DNA from: Kosakonia oryzae
Lineage (GTDB): Bacteria > Pseudomonadota > Gammaproteobacteria > Enterobacterales > Enterobacteriaceae
Assembly: GCF_001658025.2 (NCBI RefSeq)
Contig: NZ_CP014007.2
Location: forward strand, 4,836,001 to 4,900,000
Direction of reading: 5' to 3'
DNA length: 64,000 nt
Below, one piece after another: positions 20,095 to 29,183 of this stretch; within the stretch, counting starts at the first letter, position 1, and every line of letters starts with the position of its first letter. The notes under the pieces are model-generated. The model was not told the origin of the DNA and ran no database searches. It saw nothing but the letters and a program-made list of their open reading frames with translations. Both the position numbers and the translations under genes were made by a program.

Positions 20095-20419
20095 TCTTGT
20101 TTCTCCTGTAAAGCATTACGCCCTTGCGGTACCACAATCGGACCAGCGTTGGTGAGCGCAAATTTTAATGCTCAATGACTATAGTTCAGAACCTCACTCA
20201 TACATAGTGTGAATAACTTTATTTACCTTTTGATGACAATTATTCAGAATATTCTTTTCAGTCCCTTAATCCACGCAGTATAAAGCCATTTTTTTTCACA
20301 GTTATGTGCGTCCGCCCGCAAACTGGCATCCCCCTTGCGGGAAAAACGTATAGATCGCACTTATGATTAAAACCGTAATTCAAGTGGTCGGATCACCTGC
20401 ATAACGATAAGGAAACACC
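20095..20419. other. ytfK-ytfJ divergent intergenic region
   Basis: These 325 bases are AT-rich near the ytfK side. The only structure I can support is a hairpin at 20315-20341 (CCCGCAA / TTGCGGG, 13-base loop) about 80 bases before ytfJ. A half-match to a Pho box (TTGTCAT) is present upstream of ytfK but too weak to call. No coding sequence was recognised. Confidence 0.55.
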
Positions 20420-20977
20420 ATGACCCTACGTTCTATCCTGGCAGCGACATGCCTGTTACTGCCGCTGATGGCTTCAGCCCATAACTTCGAAACCAATCAG
20501 CGCGTGCCGCCTGTGGGCATTGCCGACAGAGGGGAGTTGATTCTTGAGAATGACAAGTTTAGCTATAAAAACTGGAACAGCGCCCAGCTTCCAGGCAAGG
20601 TGCGGGTTGTACAGCATATTGCCGGTCGCACCTCCGCTAAAGAGAAGAATGCCGGGCTGATTGAGGCGATAAAAGCTGCAAATCTGCCTCATGACCGCTA
20701 TCAAACCACCACCATCGTCAACACCGATGATGCCATTCCGGGCAGCGCCATGTTTGTGCGCAGCAGCATTGAGAGCAACAAGAAGCTCTATCCGTGGTCG
20801 CAATTTATTGTCGATAGTGAAGGCGTGACGCGTAAAGCGTGGCATCTGGACGAAGAGAGTTCCGCGATTATCGTGCTGGATAAAGAAGGCCGCGTGCAGT
20901 TTGCTAAAGACGGTGGATTGAGCCAGCAAGAGGTGCAGCAGGTGATCGACCTGCTGCACAAGTTACTCAGTAAATAG
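20420..20977 (+). CDS. ytfJ: Periplasmic protein YtfJ
   Basis: The 185-residue protein has a clear signal peptide ([20 protein letters not shown], cleaved before HNFE). The mature part belongs to the YtfJ family (PF09695), which has a thioredoxin-like fold but lacks a CxxC pair here, so redox activity is not expected. Its role is unknown. An AAGGAAA ribosome site precedes the ATG. Its 3' end overlaps the convergent cysQ by 11 bases. Confidence 0.9.
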   Translation: MTLRSILAATCLLLPLMASAHNFETNQRVPPVGIADRGELILENDKFSYKNWNSAQLPGKVRVVQHIAGRTSAKEKNAGLIEAIKAANLPHDRYQTTTIVNTDDAIPGSAMFVRSSIESNKKLYPWSQFIVDSEGVTRKAWHLDEESSAIIVLDKEGRVQFAKDGGLSQQEVQQVIDLLHKLLSK

Positions 20978-21707
20978 AGACCCGAAAGCCGGGGTTGAGG
21001 AAGGATTCACGCGGGGTGTAATCCAGAGTACGCCCCTGCCAGTCGTGAACATGCGCCCCGGCGGCTACCGCAACAGCATGCCCTGCCGCCGTATCCCAGA
21101 CGCTGGTCGGCCCGAAACGCGGATAGAGCTGCGCTTTCCCCTCTGCAACCAGGCAGAACTTCAGCGATGAACCAATCGCCGTGGTTTGATGTTCGCCTAA
21201 CTGCTGTAAATACTCTTTCAGTTCATCATCAGCGTGGGAGCGGCTCACCACGACCAGCGGCGGACGCGCATCGCGCACCTGAATCTGCTGGTGATGCCCC
21301 GCTTCTTCCTTCCACGCTTTGCCTTCAGCGGCAGAGTACATCACTTTCAGCACCGGCGCGTAGACCACGCCCAGCACAGGTTTTCCCTTTTCAATCAAAG
21401 CGATATTGACCGTGAATTCGCCGTTACGCTTGATAAACTCTTTGGTGCCATCCAGCGGATCTACCAGCCAGTAGCGTCCCCATGTCTGGCGAATTTCCCA
21501 TGCGGGCGGATCCTCTTCCGAGAGCACCGGAATATCTGGTGTCAACGTCTGCAGACCGCGCACAATCACGCCGTGGGCCGCAATATCTGCGGCGGTCACC
21601 GGGGAGTCATCCACCTTGCTGGTGACCTCCATCGGTTTGTGACCGTCATACACCTGCATAATGGCGTCACCCGCTTCCCGCGCGAGTTGGCAAATTGCAT
21701 CTAACAT
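20967..21707 (-). CDS. cysQ: 3'(2'),5'-bisphosphate nucleotidase CysQ
   Basis: CysQ removes 3'-phosphoadenosine 5'-phosphate (PAP), the by-product of PAPS-dependent sulfur assimilation. The 246 residues match the E. coli length. The inositol-monophosphatase metal motif DPLDGTKEF and the C-terminal WDTAAGHA are present, with EED before them as the other metal ligands. The frame extends to a GTG at 21713, but the ATG at 21707 has AGAGG at proper distance and aligns with the E. coli start MLD. It is relevant to the sulfur-related cassette at 50-54 kb only by theme. Confidence 0.96.
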   Translation of the reverse strand: MLDAICQLAREAGDAIMQVYDGHKPMEVTSKVDDSPVTAADIAAHGVIVRGLQTLTPDIPVLSEEDPPAWEIRQTWGRYWLVDPLDGTKEFIKRNGEFTVNIALIEKGKPVLGVVYAPVLKVMYSAAEGKAWKEEAGHHQQIQVRDARPPLVVVSRSHADDELKEYLQQLGEHQTTAIGSSLKFCLVAEGKAQLYPRFGPTSVWDTAAGHAVAVAAGAHVHDWQGRTLDYTPRESFLNPGFRVSIY

Positions 21708-21897
21708 ATCCACCTCTTATCTGTTCAGTGGTTTGTAACTCGTTGTTTTACTTATATCGCATTGCGCTGGAATCTGCCATCTGTGATAACGATTGCGTTT
21801 TCTTTGCTCACTTTTATGGCAGTATTCACAGTTCTGTAAGCAACAAAATGTACATAACAATTTCTTTTGTGGCTTAGATCGAAAAAGGATGCCTCTG

Positions 21898-23844
21898 ATG
21901 ATTAAGTTTAGTGCAACGCTTCTGGCGACGCTGATTGCGGCCAGCGTGCAGGCTGCAACGGTGGATTTGCGTATTCTGGAAACCACTGATTTGCATAGCA
22001 ACATGATGGATTTTGATTACTACAAAGATACTGCGACGGAAAAATTCGGACTGGTGCGCACTGCCAGCCTGATCAACGCCGCGCGGGGCGAAGTCAAAAA
22101 CAGCGTGCTGGTGGATAACGGCGACTTAATCCAGGGCAGTCCGCTGGGCGACTATATGGCGGCAAAGGGGCTTAAAGCGGGAGAAATTCACCCGGTCTAT
22201 AAGGCGATGAACACCCTTGATTACACCGTGGGTAACCTCGGCAATCATGAATTCAACTATGGCCTGGATTACCTGCACAAAGCGCTGGCGGGAGCGAAGT
22301 TCCCTTATGTGAACGCCAATATCATTGATGCCAAAAGCAAAAAACCGCTGTTCACGCCTTACCTGATTAAAGAGACCGCCGTGCAGGATAAAGAGGGCAA
22401 AACCCACACGCTGCGCATCGGTTATATCGGCTTTGTGCCGCCGCAGATCATGGTGTGGGATAAAGCCAACCTCAACGGCAAAGTGACGGTCAATGACATC
22501 ACCGAAACCGCGCGCCGCTACGTGCCGGAAATGCGCGCCAAAGGTGCCGATCTGGTGGTCGTGGTGGCACACTCCGGGCTGTCGGCGGAGCCGTACCAGG
22601 CGATGGCGGAAAACTCCGTTTACTACCTGAGCGAAGTGCCAGGCGTCGATGCCATTCTGTTTGGTCACGCTCACGCCGTCTTCCCGGGTAAAGATTTTGC
22701 CGCCATCAAAGGCGCAGATATCAGCAAAGGCACACTGAACGGTATTCCGTCGGTGATGCCGGGCATGTGGGGCGACCATCTCGGCGTAGTCGATCTGGTG
22801 CTGAACAACGATTCCGGCAAATGGCAGGTGACGCAATCCAAAGCCGAAGCGCGCCCGATCTACGACGCGGCGGCGAAAAAAGCCCTCGTTGGCGAAGACA
22901 GTAAGCTGGTCGCGATCCTCAAACACGATCACGATGCCACGCGCCATTTTGTGGGAAAGGCGATTGGTCAATCGGCTGACAACATGTACAGCTACCTGTC
23001 GCTGGTGCAGGACGATCCGACCGTACAGGTGGTGAATAACGCGCAAAAAGCCTACGTCGAGCACTTTATTCAGGGCGATCCGGATCTGGCGAAACTGCCG
23101 GTGCTCTCTGCCGCCGCGCCGTTTAAAGCAGGTGGACGTAAAAACGATCCGGCCAGTTTTGTTGAAGTGGAAAAAGGCCAGCTTACGTTCCGTAACGCCG
23201 CCGATCTCTACCTCTACCCCAACACACTGGTGGTAGTAAAAGCGACCGGTAAAGAGGTGAAAGAGTGGCTGGAGTGCTCAGCCGGGCAGTTCAATCAAAT
23301 CGATCCCAACAGCGATAAGCCGCAAAACCTGATTAACTGGGACGGTTTCCGCACCTATAACTTCGATGTTATCGACGGCGTGAAATACCAGATCGATGTG
23401 ACGCAGCCTGCGCGTTATGACGGCGAATGCCAGAGCATAAATCCGCAGGCGGAACGCATTAAGGATCTGACGTTTAACGGCAAGCCCATCGATCCGAACG
23501 CGGTTTTCCTCGTCGCCACCAATAATTACCGCGCCTATGGCGGTAAGTTTGCCGGGACGGGAGACAGCCATATCGCGTTTGCTTCGCCGGATGAAAACCG
23601 CGCCGTGCTGGCAAAGTGGATCAGCGATGAAACGAAGCGCGCCGGGGAAATCCATCCCGCCGCCGATAACAACTGGCAACTGGCTCCGGTTCACGCAAAC
23701 CACAAGCTGGATATTCGTTTTGAAACCGCGCCGACGGACAAAGCCGCCGCGTTTATTAAACAGAACGCGCGTTATCCGATGCAAAAAGTGGGGAACGACG
23801 AAATCGGCTTTGCGATTTATAGCATCGATTTAAACAAGTCGTGA
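21898..23844 (+). CDS. cpdB: 2',3'-cyclic-nucleotide 2'-phosphodiesterase / 3'-nucleotidase
   Basis: This periplasmic enzyme degrades 2',3'-cyclic nucleotides and 3'-nucleotides for scavenging. It has 648 residues (E. coli 647), with a signal peptide ending VQA-ATV near residue 19. The calcineurin-like metallophosphoesterase domain carries [34 protein letters not shown] and GHAHAVFPG; the 5'-nucleotidase C-terminal domain follows from about residue 370. The frame is open back to 21793, but the conserved [12 protein letters not shown] begins at the ATG at 21898. It is divergent from cysQ. Confidence 0.97.
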   Translation: MIKFSATLLATLIAASVQAATVDLRILETTDLHSNMMDFDYYKDTATEKFGLVRTASLINAARGEVKNSVLVDNGDLIQGSPLGDYMAAKGLKAGEIHPVYKAMNTLDYTVGNLGNHEFNYGLDYLHKALAGAKFPYVNANIIDAKSKKPLFTPYLIKETAVQDKEGKTHTLRIGYIGFVPPQIMVWDKANLNGKVTVNDITETARRYVPEMRAKGADLVVVVAHSGLSAEPYQAMAENSVYYLSEVPGVDAILFGHAHAVFPGKDFAAIKGADISKGTLNGIPSVMPGMWGDHLGVVDLVLNNDSGKWQVTQSKAEARPIYDAAAKKALVGEDSKLVAILKHDHDATRHFVGKAIGQSADNMYSYLSLVQDDPTVQVVNNAQKAYVEHFIQGDPDLAKLPVLSAAAPFKAGGRKNDPASFVEVEKGQLTFRNAADLYLYPNTLVVVKATGKEVKEWLECSAGQFNQIDPNSDKPQNLINWDGFRTYNFDVIDGVKYQIDVTQPARYDGECQSINPQAERIKDLTFNGKPIDPNAVFLVATNNYRAYGGKFAGTGDSHIAFASPDENRAVLAKWISDETKRAGEIHPAADNNWQLAPVHANHKLDIRFETAPTDKAAAFIKQNARYPMQKVGNDEIGFAIYSIDLNKS

Positions 23845-23889
23845 TTAACCCGATCCGTGAGGCCTCGCTTTTGTCGGCCAGCTAAGCGC

Positions 23890-23920
23890 AGCGCCATCTG
23901 GCATCTTGCCCGGTGGCGCT
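23890..23920. repeat. REP-like stem-loop after cpdB
   Basis: AGCGCCA and TGGCGCT are perfect 7-base arms enclosing an inner GGCA/TGCC stem. The nested structure resembles a REP hairpin at the convergent cpdB and ytfH 3' ends and could also end transcription, though no T tract follows. Confidence 0.5.
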
Positions 23921-23934
23921 AACGATTACCGGGC

Positions 23935-24327
23935 TTACGCCACCTGTTTCGCATGATGCGCCAGCACCTGCGGAATATTCAGTTCTATCCAGTCCGCCAA
24001 CGCGGCGACCTTCTCGCTGACCTCTTCGCCAAGCGGGGTCAGACTATACTCCACATGCGGCGGTACAACCGGGTATGCGACGCGGTTAATAAAACCATCC
24101 TGCTCCAGCCATTGCAGGCTTTGCGCCAGCATCTTTTCGCTGACGCCGCCCATCTTGCGGCGCAGATCGCTAAAACGGTGCGTGCCATCACGCAGCGCCA
24201 CAAGGATCAACACACCCCAGCGGCTGGTTACATGTTTGAGGACATCCCGCGACGGACACTGCTCGGCGAACAAATTGCCGTCGCGTACCAGTTCACTCAG
24301 GGTTCGGGGGGCAGAAACTGTTTTCAT
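23935..24327 (-). CDS. ytfH: HxlR-family transcriptional regulator YtfH
   Basis: This 130-residue winged-helix regulator is of the HxlR type. The conserved core CPSRDVLKHVTSRWGVLILVALRDGTHRFSDLRRKMGG-like region begins near residue 24; the single cysteine there (C24) is the position used by redox-sensing HxlR proteins such as YodB. It is divergent from the quinone oxidoreductase qorB, and regulation of qorB in response to quinone or electrophile stress is the likely role. The start is set at 24327, where AAGGT lies a few bases upstream; the open frame continues to 24354. Confidence 0.92.
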   Translation of the reverse strand: MKTVSAPRTLSELVRDGNLFAEQCPSRDVLKHVTSRWGVLILVALRDGTHRFSDLRRKMGGVSEKMLAQSLQWLEQDGFINRVAYPVVPPHVEYSLTPLGEEVSEKVAALADWIELNIPQVLAHHAKQVA

Positions 24328-24352
24328 ACTTACCTTTTTGTACGTACTTACC
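24327..24352. promoter_or_regulatory. Putative YtfH operator in the ytfH-qorB control region
   Basis: The octamer TACTTACC occurs twice as a direct repeat with an 18-base period (24327-24334 and 24345-24352), and the palindrome GTACGTAC lies between. HxlR regulators usually sit beside their own start and bind spaced TAC-rich repeats, so this is a reasonable operator for YtfH (inference). Confidence 0.45.
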
Positions 24353-24411
24353 AAAAGTTAGTGTGGATGATAGCTTACCACAACACTCACTGAACACGTA
24401 AGGAGAACACC

Positions 24412-25260
24412 ATGATCGCACTTACCGGCGCGACCGGCCAACTGGGCCAGTTTGTGGTAGAAGAGCTACTGAAAACCGTCGCGGCAAAACAGATTGTCGC
24501 CATTGTCCGTAACCCGGCGAAAGCCGAAGCGCTGAGCAAACAGGGCGTACTGGTGCGTAAGGCCGACTACGGCGACCAGGCCGCGCTAACGCAGGCGCTG
24601 GCAGGCGTCGATAAACTGCTGCTGATCTCCAGTAGCGAAGTGGGCCAGCGTGCCGCGCAGCACCGCAATGTGATCAACGCCGCTAAAGCCGCCGGGGTGA
24701 AATTTATCGCCTACACCAGCCTGCTGCATGCGGATAAATCCCCGCTCGGCCTGCACGTCGAACATGTTGAAACCGAGAAAATGCTCGCTGAATCCGGCAT
24801 TCCGTATGCACTGCTGCGCAACGGCTGGTATAGCGAAAACTACCTTGCCAGCGCACCGGCTGCACTGGCGCACGGTGTCTTTATCGGTGCCGCAGGCGAC
24901 GGCAAAATCGCTTCGGCGACCCGCGCGGATTATGCTGCCGCTGCGGCTCGTGTGATCAGCGAAGAGGGTCATGCCGGTAAGGTTTACGAACTGGCGGGCG
25001 ACAACGGCTGGACGCTGAGTGAACTGGCCGCGCTGTTAAGCAAAGCCAGTGGCAAAAACATCGTCTACCAGAACCTGAGCGAAGCGGATTTCGCCGCCGC
25101 GCTGAAAGGTGCGGGCTTGCCGGACGTGTTTGCTAATCTGCTGGCGGATTCCGATGCCGGAGCCGCAAAAGGTGGTCTGTTTGACGACAGCAAAACGCTC
25201 AGCAAACTGATTGGTCGCCCGACCACGCCGATTGCTGACAGCGTCAACGACCTCGCGTAA
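24412..25260 (+). CDS. qorB: NAD(P)H:quinone oxidoreductase 2
   Basis: This 282-residue atypical short-chain reductase (NmrA-like Rossmann fold) reduces quinones with NADPH. The nucleotide-binding motif GATGQLG at residues 5-11 is intact, and the TLS-ELAALLSK segment typical of the family is in the C-terminal half. E. coli QorB has 286 residues. AAGGAG precedes the ATG at good spacing. It is divergent from ytfH across 84 bases. Confidence 0.94.
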   Translation: MIALTGATGQLGQFVVEELLKTVAAKQIVAIVRNPAKAEALSKQGVLVRKADYGDQAALTQALAGVDKLLLISSSEVGQRAAQHRNVINAAKAAGVKFIAYTSLLHADKSPLGLHVEHVETEKMLAESGIPYALLRNGWYSENYLASAPAALAHGVFIGAAGDGKIASATRADYAAAAARVISEEGHAGKVYELAGDNGWTLSELAALLSKASGKNIVYQNLSEADFAAALKGAGLPDVFANLLADSDAGAAKGGLFDDSKTLSKLIGRPTTPIADSVNDLA

Positions 25261-25341
25261 CGGTTAAATATTGGTTAATTTTTGTAGCCTGCCGCCGGGT
25301 CATCCTGAATAATGCAGCGATGACCCGCGTGGAGATGCATT

Positions 25342-26166
25342 GTGGAAGGCGTACCAGAGCAGTTTAACGACGAGCGAGATCGCGCACGCTTTCGCCACCT
25401 GGCGAAGGTGCCGGGCGTTGAGCTGTACCACGCGCATATCTCCCGTTACGCGTTCGAACCCCACACCCATGAAGCCTTTGGCATTGGTGCCATTGAAGCC
25501 GGTGCCGAACGCTTCCGCTATCGCGGCACGCAGTATGTCGCTCCGGCCAATTCCGTAGTCACCATGAACCCCGACGAGCTGCACACCGGCGAAGCCGCAG
25601 CCGACGACGGCTGGCGTTATCGCATGGTCTATCTCGATCCGCAGTTGCTCGAAGAGGTGACCGGCGTCCGCCACTGGTGGTTCAGCGAGGTGATGCGTCA
25701 CGATCCGCTGCGCACCCGGCAGATCTGCACGCAGATCCACGGCCTGTGGCATACCGACGATCCGCTGGCGCAGCAAGGCATTTTGCTGGATCTGATCGAT
25801 ACTTTTCGCCCGCTGGCGCATCACGCGCCGCAGCGCCCGGAAGGCGCACACCGTTTTGAACGCGTGCGCGACTATCTGCACGACAACTATATGCACAGCC
25901 TGACGCTGGACGAGTTGGCAAGCGTTGCTGCGCTTAGCCCGTACCATTTTCAGCGCCAGTTCAAGGCGCACTTCCACGTCACGCCGCACCAGATGTTGAT
26001 GGCGATCCGTCTGTGGCGGGCAAAAGCGTTTCTCACGCAGGGCATGCCCGCCGCAGACGTCGCCGCCATGACCGGGCTGACGGATCAATCGCATCTGACA
26101 CGCGCCTTTACTCACCGCTATGGCATCACGCCGGTGCGTTACCAGAAGCAAGTCACCCGCCGTTAA
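25342..26166 (+). CDS. AraC-family transcriptional regulator
   Basis: The 274-residue protein has an N-terminal cupin sensor domain (about 20-110, with HEAFGIGAIEAG and PNSVV-like turns) and a C-terminal AraC DNA-binding domain with two helix-turn-helix motifs (LDELASVAALSPYHFQRQFK near 190-210 and AADVAAMTGLTDQSHLTRAF near 235-255). The start is GTG at 25342 with GGAG 7 bases upstream. In E. coli qorB and ytfF are neighbours, so this gene is an insertion. It is followed after 75 bases by the exporter ytfF on the same strand, which is its most likely target. The effector is unknown. Confidence 0.9.
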   Translation: MEGVPEQFNDERDRARFRHLAKVPGVELYHAHISRYAFEPHTHEAFGIGAIEAGAERFRYRGTQYVAPANSVVTMNPDELHTGEAAADDGWRYRMVYLDPQLLEEVTGVRHWWFSEVMRHDPLRTRQICTQIHGLWHTDDPLAQQGILLDLIDTFRPLAHHAPQRPEGAHRFERVRDYLHDNYMHSLTLDELASVAALSPYHFQRQFKAHFHVTPHQMLMAIRLWRAKAFLTQGMPAADVAAMTGLTDQSHLTRAFTHRYGITPVRYQKQVTRR

Positions 26167-26241
26167 TGCGCAATCTCATACAATATTCCGCGCCATCGCT
26201 TCTCTACACTGGCGACAGCCAATGTAAATGTGGATGGAATG

Positions 26242-27207
26242 ATGATTAGTGGTGTGTTGTATGCCCTGCTTGCCGGGCTGTTATGGGGGTTAATTTTCGT
26301 TGGGCCGTTGATCGTGCCGGATTACCCGGCGGTACTGCAATCCACCGGCCGTTATCTGGCGCTGGGCCTGATCGCCCTGCCGCTGGCATGGCTCGGGCGC
26401 GTGCGTCTGCGCCAGTTAACGCGCAGCGACTGGATGACGGCGCTGGCGCTGACGATGATGGGCAACCTGATTTATTACGTCTGCCTGGCGAGCGCCATCC
26501 AGCGTACTGGCGCGCCGGTATCGACCATGATCATCGCCACCCTGCCAGTGGTGATTCCGGTGTGCGCCAACCTGCTCTACAGCCAGCGGGACGGCAAACT
26601 CTCCTGGCGTCGGCTGGCACCCGCGCTCGCCTGCATCGCGATCGGCCTGGTGTGCGTCAATATCGCCGAGCTGCGCCACGGGCTGCCGGATTTCACCTGG
26701 CGTCGTTACGGTACGGGGATCGCTCTGGCATTTACCTCGGTGGGTAGCTGGGCGTGGTATGCCCTGCGTAACGCCCGCTGGTTGCGGGAGAACCCGGATA
26801 AAAATCCGATGATGTGGGCGACGGCGCAGGCGCTGGTGACATTGCCCGTCTCGCTGGTCGGTTATCTCGCCGCCTGCCTGTGGCTTGGCGTACAGCAGCC
26901 CGATTTCTCCCTGCCATTCGGTCCGCATCCACTGGTGTTTATCGTGCTGATGTTTGCCATTGCCGTGCTCTGCTCGTGGGTGGGCGCGCTATGCTGGAAT
27001 ATTGCCTGCCAGCGTCTGCCAACGGTAATTGTCGGCCCGTTGATTGTTTTCGAAACGCTGGCCGGGCTGCTGTATACCTTCCTGCTGCGCCAGAGCATCC
27101 CACCGCTGCTCACCTTTTGCGGCATTGTGCTGCTGGTGTGTGGCGTGGTGATGGCAGTGCTGTCAAAACCGCAAAAAGCGAGTGTCATTCCGCTACAACA
27201 GGAATAA
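26242..27207 (+). CDS. ytfF: EamA/DMT-family transporter YtfF
   Basis: This ten-segment inner-membrane carrier of the drug/metabolite superfamily has two EamA repeats (about 1-140 and 150-290). The 321 residues from the ATG at 26242 match E. coli YtfF, whose start is MISGVLYALLAG; upstream GTG 26230 and ATG 26239 are in frame and cannot be excluded. The substrate is unknown. Export of a metabolite is the family norm, and the AraC regulator just upstream suggests inducible expression. It converges on the Tsr-like receptor with a shared terminator between. Confidence 0.92.
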   Translation: MISGVLYALLAGLLWGLIFVGPLIVPDYPAVLQSTGRYLALGLIALPLAWLGRVRLRQLTRSDWMTALALTMMGNLIYYVCLASAIQRTGAPVSTMIIATLPVVIPVCANLLYSQRDGKLSWRRLAPALACIAIGLVCVNIAELRHGLPDFTWRRYGTGIALAFTSVGSWAWYALRNARWLRENPDKNPMMWATAQALVTLPVSLVGYLAACLWLGVQQPDFSLPFGPHPLVFIVLMFAIAVLCSWVGALCWNIACQRLPTVIVGPLIVFETLAGLLYTFLLRQSIPPLLTFCGIVLLVCGVVMAVLSKPQKASVIPLQQE

Positions 27208-27236
27208 AAAAACCCGGCATCATGCGCCGGGTTTGC
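27206..27236. terminator. Bidirectional terminator between ytfF and the Tsr-like receptor
   Basis: AACCCGGC and GCCGGGTT arms are flanked by an A run on the left and TTTGCT on the right, so the hairpin can end both convergent genes. Confidence 0.8.
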
Positions 27237-27254
27237 TCAGCCTGAAGCGAGAGT

Positions 27255-28910
27255 TTAGAAGGTTTCCCAGTTCGCTTCGCTAAAGCTCTCTGCGGCTTTC
27301 ACCTGCGGTTTGCTGCCCGGTTTTACCAGCGCAGGCGTGCGCACGCTGCGGCTGCGGTTGACTTTAAATACCGCTACTGTTTCCGTCAGGCGTGCAGCCT
27401 GCTCTTCCAGCGCGGCAGCGGCAGCGGCGGACTCTTCCACCAGCGAGGCGTTCTGCTGCGTAACGCGATCCATCTCAGCAACGGCCTGACCCACCTGGTC
27501 GATACCGCGGCTCTGCTCGTCCGAAGCCGATGAGATTTCGCCCATGATATCCGTCACGCGGGTAACCGCACTGACGATCTCTTTCATCGTCTCTCCGGCT
27601 TGATGTACCAGCGCAGCGCCTGCATCGACGCGACTACCGGAATCTTCGATCAGCCCTTTGATCTCTTTCGCCGCCTGCGCGCTGCGCTGCGCCAGCGTAC
27701 GAACTTCACCCGCAACGACGGCGAAACCACGGCCTTGTTCACCAGCGCGGGCAGCTTCAACCGCCGCGTTCAGCGCCAGGATATTGGTCTGGAAGGCGAT
27801 GCCGTCGATCACGTTGGTGATTTGCGCGATTTTGCTGGAGCTGGTAGCAATTTCATCCATCGTACGCACCACGCCATCCACAACCTGACCACCTTTTTTC
27901 GCCGTACTGGAGGCGTTCTGCGCCAGTTGCGTCGCCTGACGGGCGTTGTCGGCGTTCTGTTTCACCGTTGCTGTCAGTTGCTCCATGCTGGCCGCAGTCT
28001 CTTCCAGCGAGGCCGCTTGCTGTTCGGTACGGGAAGAGAGATCGTTGCTACCGGCAGAGATTTCGCCCGCGCCGGTATAAATGGTGTCGGCACCATCGCG
28101 CACCACGCTGACGGTTTTCACCAGCGACTGCTGCATCTCCTGCACATTTTGCGCCAGCAGCGCCATCTCGTTTTTGCCTTCGGCATAGATCGCGTGCGTC
28201 AAATCTCCCGCCGCGATGTGGCGAATATGCCCCATCACTTCATGCAGCGGTTTCAGCAATACACGCTGCATCGCCACCCAGCTGATGATGATCACCGCCA
28301 GAACAACGACCATGACGACACCCAGAATCCACAGGATGCGCTGGTAATCGCTCTCGTTTTCGATTACGCCCTGGTTCGCCAGTACAGCCTGAGCATCACG
28401 CCATGCGCGGTAGCTTTTCTGCATAGCGACCTGTTTCGCTTCCGCATTCTGGCGGAACATATCTTCCAGCTTACCCGCCAACAGCAGACGGTTCATTTCC
28501 GTCAGCGTCGCATGGTAAATGCCGTACTGTTTTTCCAGGTCGCTGGAGAGATTTTTATCCAGCCCTGGCGTGTCCGGCATCGCTTTGTATTTTTCAAAAT
28601 GCTTTTGCGCCTGATTCAGCAAGTCGGTCGCGGTGTTGGCCAGCTCGCTCAGTTGCCCGCCATTGATCTGGCTGGCGGTGCTGCTCTGTAAGCGCAGCAT
28701 GCCGCGGTTTAACGTGACGCGCGCCTGGTTAAGGCTGATCCAGGCATCAGTGAACTCAGAAACGTTCTGGCTGGAAATCTGAGAAACGTTAAAGTTGTTT
28801 TTGTCATTATTCAGCGCGCTGACAAACACGCCGGCAGAAATAAGCTGCATCGCACCCAGTACGAGCAACACCATAATTAATAAGGTAATAACTTTAATAC
28901 GCTTGAACAT
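27255..28910 (-). CDS. Tsr/Tar-type methyl-accepting chemotaxis protein with NWETF tail
   Basis: This full-length 551-residue chemoreceptor equals E. coli Tsr in length and aligns without gaps over the periplasmic domain. The order is TM1 (8-30), TarH four-helix sensor, TM2 (192-212), HAMP, methylation helices (SRTEQQAASLEETAASMEQL), kinase tip [20 protein letters not shown], and the C-terminal NWETF that binds CheR and CheB. The three amino-acid-binding arginines are kept (R64, R69, R73), but position 156, threonine in Tsr (T154 in Tar), is alanine within FRQNAEAKQ. Ligand specificity is therefore likely to differ from serine or aspartate. A sigma-28 promoter lies upstream. I do not assign tsr for that reason. 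Confidence 0.95.
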   Translation of the reverse strand: MFKRIKVITLLIMVLLVLGAMQLISAGVFVSALNNDKNNFNVSQISSQNVSEFTDAWISLNQARVTLNRGMLRLQSSTASQINGGQLSELANTATDLLNQAQKHFEKYKAMPDTPGLDKNLSSDLEKQYGIYHATLTEMNRLLLAGKLEDMFRQNAEAKQVAMQKSYRAWRDAQAVLANQGVIENESDYQRILWILGVVMVVVLAVIIISWVAMQRVLLKPLHEVMGHIRHIAAGDLTHAIYAEGKNEMALLAQNVQEMQQSLVKTVSVVRDGADTIYTGAGEISAGSNDLSSRTEQQAASLEETAASMEQLTATVKQNADNARQATQLAQNASSTAKKGGQVVDGVVRTMDEIATSSSKIAQITNVIDGIAFQTNILALNAAVEAARAGEQGRGFAVVAGEVRTLAQRSAQAAKEIKGLIEDSGSRVDAGAALVHQAGETMKEIVSAVTRVTDIMGEISSASDEQSRGIDQVGQAVAEMDRVTQQNASLVEESAAAAAALEEQAARLTETVAVFKVNRSRSVRTPALVKPGSKPQVKAAESFSEANWETF

Positions 28911-28950
28911 CGTAGGCCTTCATTTGATACAGGGAATGGTCTGAGTCTCT

Positions 28951-28977
28951 GTATCGGCAGCGTTACGTAGTTGTTTA
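28951..28977 (-). promoter_or_regulatory. Sigma-28 (FliA) promoter of the Tsr-like receptor
   Basis: On the minus strand TAAACAAC, 11 bases, then GCCGATAC: the -10 element matches the FliA consensus at 7 of 8 bases and the -35 core TAAA is perfect, with exact spacing. It is 41 bases from the start codon. Confidence 0.88.
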
Positions 28978-29135
28978 ATCTCGCTACAAAACTCTATCCA
29001 AAATTTTTCAATAAAATTACCTGCATTCAATATGTTAAACGCGAAAGATTTTTTGTGATGAATATCACTGTTTTTCGCGCAATAAAGGCATAAGGCGCCT
29101 GGCCCCCACCCCAAAAGGGGTATATCATCGCCATA

Positions 29136-29158
29136 AAGATGCATTTAAAATGCATCTT
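29136..29158. promoter_or_regulatory. NsrR operator at the ytfE promoter
   Basis: A perfect 11-1-11 inverted repeat, AAGATGCATTT-A-AAATGCATCTT, matches the established NsrR site. It ends on the first base of a TATAAT -10 box (29158-29163), so bound NsrR would block transcription until nitric oxide damages its cluster. The regulator gene is in this window at 56961-57386. Confidence 0.95.
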
Positions 29159-29183
29159 ATAATTTCACGATGAGGTAACTGCT

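Noticed and set aside
20200-20260. Possible Pho box upstream of ytfK
   Set aside because: Only one half-site (TTGTCAT) is recognisable; the second repeat is not, so it was not listed as a site.
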